Source: Thunnus maccoyii (Eukaryota; Chordata; Actinopteri; Scombriformes; Scombridae). Taken from it: a stretch of 64,000 nt of DNA. The position numbers were made by a program, and so were the translations under genes. Location: assembly GCF_910596095.1 (NCBI RefSeq), contig NC_056551.1, positions 6,869,001-6,933,000 on the forward strand, given 5' to 3'. Shown one piece after another: positions 44,696-56,400 of the stretch. Below the pieces are notes generated by a model. The model worked only from the letters and a program-made list of their open reading frames with translations. It searched no databases and was not told where the DNA came from. Numbering within the stretch: position 1 is the stretch's first letter; each line of letters starts with the position of its first letter.

Positions 44696-47600
44696 CTTTT
44701 AATAGCCTCATCTATTCCATGGTACTGTTGTATTTTTTTTAAATTTTATTAGCTTTATATCAACTTTTCTTGATCATATCGGGGTGCACTATCACGGAGC
44801 AAACACCCACTGACTGAAATCACAGAGGCTTTGACTATTTCACACTGACTTAGAGACATACAGTATCTGCAGCAATCACCTCTTTTATTTGTCTGAAATC
44901 CATCGAATATAAGAAAAAAACACACAAGCCGGCATGGTGCTGGTCATGCTAAACTGCTGCAGACTGAAAGCAGATCTGCTTATAATACTTTCATTGTTTA
45001 CACTGAACAATCCTGCAAATACACATGGAGGATAAGAGAGAAAACAGAGTACAGTTGTCCACACCTTTTGATAGGAATTAACTGCCATCCAAACTGGGTT
45101 TTTATATTGTTTAACATATATTTCATTCTGTCTTCTCAGAAATATTCTGACACTGCTACTACTAATAATAATACTACTAATTATATTTCTAATTATATGT
45201 CATTTCTAGGAGAAATGTATAGATTTGATTTTCATGGTGACACATTTTCTGAAAGCTTGCCTTCCCTGATCCTGATAACAAATGTTTAGAAAAAAACACC
45301 TAAAAGTCTTCACTAAGTGCTATAACTGTTCCATACTGAGTTATTAACACTGAGGATTTGCGAAATATTTGAAATTAAAGTGAAGCTGTGAAACTGGTAA
45401 ATTTCATTTTCAATGTTGTAGAGGAGCTCCTGACCATCTCTGCGGAGATGTAAGACCACAAAAACTTATACATAATTGGGGTTAGGATATCCAAAAGACC
45501 AAAAAATATCAAACTGAATTTGATATGTGCATCTTAAGAAGTAATTTTGTGGACACAAGACTTAAATAGTTGGATTATCTGTGAATGCACCCAACAAATA
45601 CAGAACATCCCCCAGATTAGACAGTACCAGCTGACAGATTCCACCACTGTTTGTACAAAAACATTAATTTGGGGATAGTTTGTCTGTGGATGAGGAAACT
45701 GATGTAATACACAAACAAACACACTCACAAACAAGCAGAAATAAAGCAAATATCACACACATTTATCCTGAAAGCTTGTGAAAGCTTACTGTGAGATCAG
45801 TTCTCTGAGGTGTGTGATGATCTGTGGTTGAGGGCCTGATGAGTTTATTGAATTGATGCCCACAAATCATTGAGACATTGAGGATATACATGCTCCTGAT
45901 TGTGGTTTTCCATCATCAGTCAGTTATAGTCTGACAGAATGAGCTAGATTGCACTTTATAATCCAAATTCAACACTTTGATTATAAAAGTTATGGATTTA
46001 AAAAAACAAAAACAAAACAGCAATAAAGGTCTGTTGCAGTATTATGTAACACACATACAGGAGCATAAGTATATTTACACAGGCACGTTCAAATATTTTT
46101 AAGTTCATTATAATATCTATGAAACCTTAGCTGACACTACCTGCATTGTCTATATAACTGATAAGAGATCATATCACTCCTGTTTTAGCCTCTTTCCACT
46201 GGTTACCAGTCAGTTTCCAGTCAGTTAAAATAACATGCTAACATTAAGAGTATGAGATGGAGAAAAAGTTACCTCTGGCATTAACCTGGTGGCCATTTAC
46301 TTCATATTAAACCACATTTTCGAGTCTTGGTTGCCCTCTAGTGGACAAAAGAGTGAAAAGCAGGGCAATCTGCATTCATACTTATTAGACAAATGATTCC
46401 GTTTAAATCTATTCAGTTGACTGAATAGGAGAGGTAATAACAAGGTTGCATTATAAGCTGGTTTCTGACCTGACTTAACAGGACAATTTGATTTTGACTG
46501 ATGTGAAAAATTGACAATTAACTGTCAATTACAGAATGTATTTATCTCCCTTTCCCTCTCTTACCTCTTCTATGTTATGTATATACCATTGAATACTGTA
46601 TAAATGTATGTTGTGATAATGAACAGCTGTGGAGGAGGTACAGTGAAGAAAAATATCTTTACTCCCCTTAGGGACAAAATGTTAATGACAGTTTTATGGA
46701 GATCACATGTTGCCTCAAACTGATACTGTATTGAAACACTCTCACTGTCTCATACATTGTCTACTGCACATCGCCTTGTTTCTAAATTTAAGAGCAGTAA
46801 TTTATGCATACATTCAAGGGCTCCAGTCATGGATGAAAACATCCCAACAAGAAAGTCTTGTTTTTGTGCCTCACTGTTTCAGACAGCAACACATGCTTGC
46901 TTCAGGAAGTCCAGCAACCCTCAATAGGCAGAGTTGTACACTTGAGACTTTGACTTGAGTTGAACTGGAAGGGTCAGCTCAACCAAATCACAAAAACACA
47001 TATTTTCCCACGTACTCCCAGTGGTAACCATGGAGATGTTTTTGGTCAAAATTGTAAGATGTCTTCCACGTTGATGTTTGCTGCAAGCCTATAACTGAGT
47101 TTTTATTTTTGTAGAGAATTTTTTTACTGGGTTTTATTCTGTTCTTTGTCGGGATGAGTCTGTATTAATGAGTCTGTTTTTGTCATGCTGCTAGCCAAAA
47201 GTCCCATGTGGAGCAAAAATTAAGAATGAAATAAAAATGAACTAAACTGAAATTAAATGATCTGTTATCCAAAAGAATTTACGTTAGGTGGGAAAAAGAA
47301 TCATTACAATGACAATTAATTTCATTTCTTGATCTTTTTCTGGTCATTTTACGTACTACTGGCTGACAAATCTACTAAATTAAACCTTTTTTGTGTTGAT
47401 CAAAGCATTAAAAAGTTAAATTAGAAACTACTAAAGAAATAGTCCCAGTGAAAATGTTTATCCACAGTAAGGTCTGCAGATCTTTAAAGACGGATATGCA
47501 TGAACCTCAGGCTGCCAACTGGTCCCTGCAAAATTTGAGGCTTTCAACAGGGATGCCCATTACTGCCCTCTGCTTTTCTTGTATTTCTTTGCTGAAAAAA

Positions 47601-49181
47601 GTTTTTTTTGTGCTGTCTGTTTCCATGATTAGGGGCAGGTGCTGGGCTGGCAGAGGAGTGCACTGCTACCGGCTGTCTGAGGAAGATTGAGGAGGACCTT
47701 GTCTTTGGAAACGTCAATTAAAGGGTCTGAAATCATTGACAGGTGAAGTGGGTCAGAAAGCAGTGCCTCCTACTGAATTGACAGCTTCACTGAATCTAAA
47801 AAGATATTGCAGTTGGCAGTTTTAACAGCTCTACTCCGACTGAACAACCTCCCAGCAAAGAAATAGTCATCTCACTTTCTTTTCTCGTGGGTTGCCATTT
47901 GATGATATTCTTCACATTACTGCATTTCTTAGGATGCCGTGGCTCAGGAATGCTGTATTTCTCTTTTTCTTCAGTGGGCATACTTCCTCTGAAAGAGATA
48001 AAGGATCTGAAGTGTCTATGTGGGTTGTGAAACTATCACATACACATCTGAAGGCCTCTGTGTTTGTGGTGCTAAGGCATCTTACAAGCTCCTCAGTCCC
48101 CTCCAGAGTCCACCAACTGACAATAGTTCCTTTGCAGTATACATGACTTACTGAAAATAATGTGAGGAGAAGAGAAACGTCTTCTTCTGAAATTCTGATG
48201 GGGCATTAAAAGATGGTAGAGGTACATTTTGGATTGCTTAAGTCATGAGTGAAAACATGCATGTATTTTAATTATGCTAGACAGGTGGTGCTTATAGCTC
48301 ATTGCAGTTTTGTTTTTCATATCTGTGCACATAAGTGTCCACACAGAACATAATCAGTGCTGTATTATCATAACTTTATTATCAGATTTAAGCTCACTAA
48401 TCAAGTATGTAAACTAACAGCATTTTTGAAATAAGCAGATTCAAGTCTATCAGTGTCTCTTCTATTTTTTCCTCTTTTTCTAGCTTTCTATGTCAGTTCA
48501 CCAAAGTAAACCCAGATGATCCAAAAACATAATTTACATAATTATTGTGATTGTCTTCTACTTACAGTCTGCAACACTGACAGTTGTTACTGTCTAGTTG
48601 CGAATCACTAACTTGGATCTATTTTTTAAACAAAAACTTATATATTTTATATGAATAGAAACAGGTAAGCATTTTACAACCAAACTATTTTTATCACCAC
48701 AACAGTCCATATTTTACGTTTAACACATTGCATGTTGTCTATGTTTCACTGATATGAATCCATTTATGCTTAAGAGAGTTTCTGACATTTTCCCAAGACC
48801 TTGAAAGGTTATCTTCTTGTGAGGCCTCATTTATAGGTCAAAATAGTTCAGCAGCTGTAAGTTTTTTTATTCTAGGTTTGCCACTTTAAAAGATGTTAAC
48901 AGTACAACAATGACAAACGAATCTGATTCTGATTGTGCTTATGTTTATGTATCAATGATAAAAAAAAAAGTAACAGACAGCTACTGAGGAGATTTTCCTG
49001 AATTTGTACTTTTTTAAGAATGTTCTAAAATCATTTTTTATGAAGTACTTTTTAACTGCCTCTGGAAAGTCAAGAATTACAGAGTATCCTTACTGTTCTT
49101 CAATCAATCAAGTATTGATCAATCAATTACTGTAAATTTGCTTTGAATCTTGTATGCTTTTACCTCATGAGAAAATATTTC

Positions 49182-49605
49182 AGAATCAACTTTATTGACC
49201 AAGTATGTTGACACATACAAGTAATTTGTGCTAGTTCTCTATAGCCTTCAATATTACTAATTCACAGTGCAAGAGCATTCAAATACATACAAATAGCTAA
49301 ACAAAGAACAAGCACAACTAAAATAAGCAAACATAAACATATGACATGGCTAGCAGGCAAGAGTTTGGTAAACAGTATCTGTATACAGGTCAGATTGTTA
49401 TTGTATACTACATTATATACAAGGTTGTGGTAGTGCAAGAGTGCATAGCAGTGCAAAGAATAGTGGAATAAATAATGCATGGATAATGAGTCACTGTATA
49501 TACAGAGGTGATTTATGTGCATATTGGCGGATAGAGTATCAGGATCAGAACCAGAATCTATTTATTAGCCAAGTTCGCAAGCAGACAAAGAATTTGTCTT
49601 GGTGT
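49182..49605. repeat. Two related repeat fragments
   Basis: GAATCAACTTTATTGACCAAG with CACATACAAGTAATTTG at 49182-49230, and GAATCTATTTATTAGCCAAG with CAAAGAATTTGTCTTGG at 49550-49605. Both have the order of a familiar fish repeat tail. The DNA between them is AT-rich. Confidence 0.45.
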
Positions 49606-50339
49606 TTGCCCCCACAAACACAACATAGAAGAATAAAAATATAACAAGAGTAAGGTAATAATAATATTGAAATAATAAAATAAACAAACTAGTACCAGTA
49701 TTAAATGAAAAATTTCAAATTTAAAATGTATTTACAGAATGGAATAGTTTTGAAATGGGATATAAAACTTGAAATGAAATATTGACTGTACAAAGGAAAT
49801 ATGGACTGTGCTATGGACATATATGTACAGTATATACAGTCTGCTTAGACTATATGTACTCATACAAATTGAGAAAGCTTTCAAATCAAAATAATATAAC
49901 CACAATTTTGGAAAGCATCCTTGAATTGGAGAAGGGTGGTTGGGTATGTAGTCATATTGAAATGGATGTTAAACTGAGTAACATTGTACTTTAGTGCTTT
50001 TCAACACAAGACAATAATAATACTTCAGTAATGTTTGTATGAAGTACCAGTATTAGGCTGCTGCTTGAGTAGGACAGTCTGATACTCATAATCACTATTA
50101 TATGTATCTATTCATCTACGTGCACACGCGTGCATGTGCATTGCCTCGCTGTGTGTGTGCGCGCATCATAAAAACCCTCTGGGTTCACGTACGGAAAGAG
50201 ACTAGAGAGGGGTGGGGGAGAAGTGACTTGTGGGATGATGCGGAGTAGCCGGCGGGGGACAGTGACTGACTGACACCATAGAATACAGTCTATGACTGAC
50301 AAACATACACAGAAAGAGAAACAGAGTGAGGAGCAGGAA

Positions 50340-50467
50340 AGAAAAGGGAAGGCGAGCAATATTATAACCGGTGTTACGGTTAATTTAGCGCCCGGAAGAA
50401 AAAAGTTCAGATCCCACGAACCCAGCGCGTGGGAGTGGGAAGCAGGATCGTGACTGTCTGTCTCGTC
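50340..50467 (+). promoter_or_regulatory. ppp2r2a: Probable promoter and 5' UTR of the B55 gene
   Basis: CpG-containing, GC-richer stretch directly before the start codon (GCGCCCGGAAG, CCCAGCGCGTGGGAG). It has an ETS-like CCGGAAG near 50392. No TATA box is seen. GC-rich DNA continues into intron 1, fitting a housekeeping-type promoter. The transcription start is not determinable here. Confidence 0.45.
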
Positions 50468-50474
50468 ATGGCAG
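50468..50474 (+). CDS. ppp2r2a: B55 coding exon 1 (7 coding bases)
   Basis: ATGGCAG followed by the donor GTAAAT. It encodes only Met-Ala and the first base of Gly, as in mammalian PPP2R2A. The reading continues in frame into exon 2. The start context GTCATGG is good. Confidence 0.85.
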
Positions 50475-53400
50475 GTAAATTCAGTTTAACCATTATACAC
50501 ACACACTCATATATATTAACAACCACAGACAAGCCGGCGTTTTTACGACACGACTCTGTTCCGACGAGCTCGCCGCCTCGACGGTTGCAAGATTTCACCA
50601 ACAGCCGAGTGTCAGTTAAGCTAACGGCAGCAAGCTAACAAAACTGTGCTAGTGCTAACGGTAGCTAACCAGCAAACTCCGGTGTCATCACCGAGCCGGC
50701 TAAAGCTAAGCTAGCCAGCTGCTGCTAGCAGACGATAGCTGTTTACCATTATTTTCACCGGCCTGGGACCGGTCTTGCAAGCTAATTTCTGTTAGCCAAG
50801 TATCGCTGTGACTTCTCGTAGCTGTAACGTTAACGGCTGCTTGTCAGCTTTGTTACAAACCACTGATTTGTAAGATACCTGGTCTGCTGTTATTGCTGAA
50901 AGAGAAGCACATAGTGGCGTAACTGGCTGGTTTCTACTCCCGTGCACACATTTCTCAAACATGCCATGACTGGCGAGCTAACGTTAGCTCAAACTTTGAC
51001 ATTGCCCACATGCAGGCTAGCAGTACAGGCCTGCTGCAAGATTTGACTAGCTGTTAAATATTTTTTGCAATTTCTGACTAAAAGGACCGAAGAATTAGAG
51101 AGCTAGTTGGTGGGGGTCATAAATAAACCTGGAGCTGTAAAATCTCCACCTCAATCAAAACTCAAGATAGTCAAGGATTTATTTAGCCTAACGTAGCATT
51201 TCATGTTTCATTCATCAGCTGATACTTGTGTAGTGGGTGTAGACTAAAGATTATGTGCGTCTTCAGTCCTTTGTAGTCAAATTAGATTGATGGCTATTTA
51301 CTCATTTAGCAAAAATAGGTCACTAGTAATATATTTAGTACATGTATTTGGTCCATTTGGGCGGGGAAATGACACTGGTCCCCAGACAGAGGCATTGCAC
51401 ACTATCCTCTTGTTGAAACTGATTGATGAGATGATTTGCACATTAAAACACCTGTATGCATTCTGCATTTTTTTCTTTTGTAAAAAAAAAAAAAAAAAAA
51501 ATGCCGGCAGTCAAGAAGAGTGTGCATTTTGTCCTGAGCAGTACCAACCCTGTCTTGGCTTCTTGTTTTAAATCATGATTCATTTCAGAATACACGTTTG
51601 ATGAAACCATGGTGACTCATAAATGTCCTTGATTTCACTGCAGAGATGTTCCACCATGAGTTGGACATTTTTATTGACAAAGCAGACCAGTCTTCATTGT
51701 GTAATAACAGAAATGATCACGTGTATAAAAAATATGCGGAATTCATCTACCTTTGTTGTGCAATGAGCCATGTTGATGGAGAACTCATTGAGGCGAGTGA
51801 TGATGGTCATAACATCAAACAAGGCAGCATGTTTTTTCTAAATGTATATCTAACATAGGAGTCTGGCATGAGAGCAACTCCTGTTTGGCTTAAAATAAAA
51901 AAAATGTTTCAAGACTGAATTCACCTCCTGTTAGTCTGATCTGGAGTTTAGTCTGTATATGTGAACATGATTCACAGTTGACTCTTTTTTTCTCTACAGG
52001 AGAAAAAAACACAGTAGCAACTAAGTCTCAAATCTTTGAATGGCCTGTATTTCAAAACGGTTTAAACTTGTTGGCCATTTAATGTACAACTGGTTGTGCA
52101 GGTATCGTGTGCGGAGCAGTTCGAGGTTGGCTATATCTTGATTTGTTTCAGGACAGATTTGAAAGGTCTTGCGTGAGATAAATTTCGATCTCAGTCTCTC
52201 TAGACTTGCAGAAGTTGTGAGAGGATATGTGCACATGTATGACCGCACAAATTTTTTGCAACAGGTCTGCCGTGTTTCTTAAGCCCCAACATCATTTCAA
52301 TAATCTCTCACTGCAGAAGGTCACACCATGCAGAAATATGCTGCTCACAGGCATGTGTAAGGGTCACATCATGTAAGATATTGTTGCTAAAGCTCTCGGT
52401 TTCATTATTAGCCAAAAATGTCAACCCATTTGTACGTCATAGTAAATGCCAACAGCTATACAGTTAAGCTCTGGAAAACATCAGGAAGATTGACATTAAA
52501 CCAGCGAGAAATTTGCTTGAATGTTTATTATTTTTTTTTATCTCTGCAGGACCTGGAGGTGACATGCAGTGGTGCTTCTCTCAGGTGAAAGGAGCCATCG
52601 ATGACGACGTAGCTGAAGGTATGAGCTCTGCCAAGAATTTGTATTTCTAAGCGTAAAGCAAGGATGGGAAAGTGTGGGAGGGAGGGGGTATTACAGGTAA
52701 TACACAGCAGCTTGCAGTGAGTGAACAGATAGTATCAACATCTTCCTTATGTGTTCCATTTTCACTGACTAGAGAGAGCACAATTTAGCTGTGCCATGGT
52801 GTGACAAACCATGATGCCACACCTTTTACCTATGCACTCCCTGCTGCAGGACAGTAATATAATACGTCTTAACACAAACTGTGACTGTCTGTGTCCTTGA
52901 TCATGCCGTATAGTTGCACTAAACTGTCTGGCTCACCATGTATGCTCATCATGCAGATGACCAGAGATAAAGCAGGGCTGGGCGAATATCACAAGTCCTG
53001 TTCCAATTACCTCTGTAATGATTAATGAAACAATACCTTATTAAACACACCTGCACAAGAATCCCTGTCCTTACAGTGTACCTCTTAATAATTCACCGTG
53101 CTGAACAATAAACTGAAAATCATGGATTATGGTGTAATATTAAGCATATTTGGTAATGGAGAACATTTTAAGGTATTTGTTAAAACAGGAAAAGTCAGAA
53201 GTCTCTCTTTAACATCTATTGTGATCATAAAAATAAGAAATCTTATAAATAGACTTAAATGACACCTTTATGCCTTCTGTTATCTCATTATTCCATCAGT
53301 GGGGTGTTTTAGGGTACAGAGTGACATTATTTTAGCAAACATTAATAGACTGCTGCGTCAGAAACAACCTGCTTCATCTTCCAGGCGGTTGTTGGAGAGT

Positions 53401-56400
53401 ACAGCTCCGGTTTTTGTCTGTCTGAGTTGGACTGAACATGCATAATTAATTACATTACTTAAAACTATTAGTGGAATGATGCAGACTCGACTTATGAAAT
53501 GAACCCTCATATGAAACTCTGACTGGCTGTGTTCTATGACTTTAGAGTTGGATTCGTTGTTTTCCTTTCAGGTGCATTACAAGGGTAGGCAGCCTGTATG
53601 AAGGAATTAATCATACATATTGACATGACTGAATTTCAATATGATTGAGAGAGTCATAATGTCATTTAGAGAGTCATAATGTCTGTTTGGATAACTGAAA
53701 GAAACCCCTAGAAATGTTGCAGGGGTTGCGTGTTGTGTAGCAAGTCTCTGTGGTTCTGCTTCTATGTTACGTTCATAGGTAGTCAGACTACAGGCTGTTT
53801 TCTGAACCTCTTGCTGTATTGGAGCTGTAATCGCTGTGTTAAGGTACTGCTAAAGACTTCCTGCTGTTGCTGCTTCCCATTAAAAGCTTTCCACTGGCGA
53901 GCTACTGGAAGGCTCGTATTGTTACAGGAAGTGCAGACGTGAGTGTCACTGAGGTTAGTAACTGAACGCCGTGACTCAACCATGCACAGTGCATGGTTGA
54001 GTCCTTGTTTGATTCAAAATTGATCTACACAGCAAAATATGGACTTTGTTCAGCACTTTTTGTTGGCAGAGCAGTTTCAGTATTTCAGAGAGGAATGGTA
54101 AAAGAAGAAGCGATCGCAGTGCGCTGGTTTAAATGAAGAGCTGCAGACAGGCACCACTTATGCTATGCCTGCATCATGGGCTCTGATCTTGGTTGCAGTG
54201 AGGCAATAGAGTCTTGTACAGGCCAGATGACTGGTGACAGACAGAGTTTCAGAGATGCTGAATGATACAGTGCCTTGCACCCCCTGGACTTTTCCATGTT
54301 TTGTCATGTTACACCCACAAATTAAAATGGATTTTATTGGGGTTGTATGTAATGGACCAACACAGTATAGTCCATAATCTAAATCTAAAAAGTGTTGAGT
54401 GCATATGTATTCACCCACTTCGCTGTGAAACCCCTAACTAAGATCAGTTGCAACCACTTACCTTCAGAAGTCACAGAATTAGTTAAATAGAGTCCACCTG
54501 TGTGCAATTTACTCTCAATATAAATACACCTGTACCATGAAGGCCTCAGAGAGGCCTAATGTTCTCTTAGAGAACATTAATAAACAAACAGCATCATGAC
54601 AACCAAGGAGCTCACCAAACAGGTCAGGGGTAAAATTGTGGAGAAGTACAAAGCAGGATTAGGTTATAAAAATTATCCCAAGTTTTGCATATCATTAAAT
54701 TCATCATTAGAAAATGAAAAGAATATGGCACAACAGCAAATCTACCAAGAAAAGGCCGTCCACCTAAACTGACGGACAGGGCAAGGATAGCATTAATCAG
54801 AGAAGCTAAATAAGAGACCATTGACTATGTTTACATGCACACTAATATTCCACCATTATTCCGAATATGACAATATTTTGAATTTGATCATGGTCATGTA
54901 AACAGCATATTATGTTTGGATATTCCGAGTCAAGCCTTTTTCTAAATGTAGCGTTTTCCGATTAAGACGTGAGATATACCAATATTATTCCGATTTTAAG
55001 AGCATTCTTGGGACGTGACAGAGCATTCAGACTATGCATCTCAATTGGGGTGTTTACCGCAGTTTGCGACACACGACCTCTTGCCTGTTTATGATCAGCC
55101 CAGTGCGTTGTAACCAAACCAATTAGCCAACAGTTTGCAAGGCTGGGATAGAAATGCATGATGGGCTGGTTGTGTAACGCATCCCTGCTCAGGCAAAACG
55201 ACATATGCTGGAGCAGGAAGGCAGATAGAGGAGAGGAATAAGAGGAGAGTGGAGAGCTGTTCAGGGTGGGCTGGAAAAACAAGAGCGCACCTTCTCCAAG
55301 ACGGGGACGGAGGGGATTGGTTATTATCCTGACATGCAGCCATGGACCGACAGTGACGACTCGGTGTGATGCACCAAAAGCACTTAGCGGTGTAGTGAAC
55401 ATCATGGGCCAACCTAGGTACTGGATGTGGCTGTAACTATAAATTTATAACATCAGTCATATCAATATCACTTATAAATATCAGGCAGCAGCTCACTAAT
55501 GTTTTTCATCTTGGTGGTTTGCTTCACTGCCTGTGGAGATCTTGTGATTCCCGTTCCCACCGGAGCAGAAGGAAACCCTGAAAACCCTCTGCATGTAAAT
55601 GGGAATATTAGTGGAATAATCATTTTCATTAGCTATGTAAACAGCTTAGTAGCAAGATTGTCTTTTTTGGAATAAGGGAACTGGAATATTTTGTGCATGT
55701 TAATGTAGTCAGTGGAGGAGCTGGAAAGATCCACAGCTCAGGTGATAGAATCTGTCCACAGGACAACTATAGGTCGTGCACTCCACAAATCTGGCCTTTA
55801 TGGAAGAGTGATGAGAAGAACGCTGTTGCTGGGGGAAAAAAAAGCCATAAGAAATCCCGTTGGGAGTTTGCCACAAGCCAAATGGGAGACACAGCAAACA
55901 TATGGAAGAAGGTACACTGGTCAGATGAGACCAAAATTGAACTTTTTGGCCCTGGTGCAGAACGCTGAGCACACCATCCCCACAGTGAAACTGTGTGATG
56001 GCAGCATCATGCTGTAGGGAAGCTTTTCATCAGCAGGTACTGGGAAACTGGCCAGGATTGAGGGCAAGATGGATGTTGCCAAATAAAGAGTAATTCTTGA
56101 AGAAAACCTGTTTCAGTCTGCAAGAGACTTGAGACTGGGACGGAGGTTCACCTTCCAGCAGGACAGTGACCCTAAGCATACAGCCAGAGCTATACAGGCG
56201 AAGAATGTCTATGTCTTAGGCTACATCCACACTACTACTTTTTCATTTTAAAATGCATAACTTTTGCTACATTTATGCCTAGTGTCCACACTATTCCAGC
56301 AAGACTACGTTTTAATCTGGATGGACGGAAACAGAGACTTTTGAAAACAATAATGCAGACACCCACGTTTGCTTCCTAATTGGGTCTTATCAGTCACGAT

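Larger units (their letters stand above)
42965..50390. other. Intergenic between gsn and the B55 gene (head to head)
   Basis: 7.4 kb between two divergent promoters. It contains a CA microsatellite, a mariner-type palindrome, a fragment of a common fish repeat near 44600 and two related fragments near 49182 and 49540. No protein-coding exon or structured RNA is recognisable. Open frames up to 87 codons show no family resemblance. Confidence 0.65.

Noticed and set aside
47448..47690. 80-codon plus-strand open frame in the gsn-B55 spacer
   Set aside because: No family resemblance, no splice context and no start or poly(A) arrangement suggesting a gene.
51646..51858. 70-codon open frame following CTGCAG in B55 intron 1
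   Set aside because: It has an acceptor-like start but no B55 homology, no donor at a useful place, and it would disrupt the conserved join of exon 1 to exon 2.
55712..56017. 101-codon open frame ([18 protein letters not shown]...)
   Set aside because: It is a piece of the decayed Tc1 transposase, not a host gene; recorded under the transposon.
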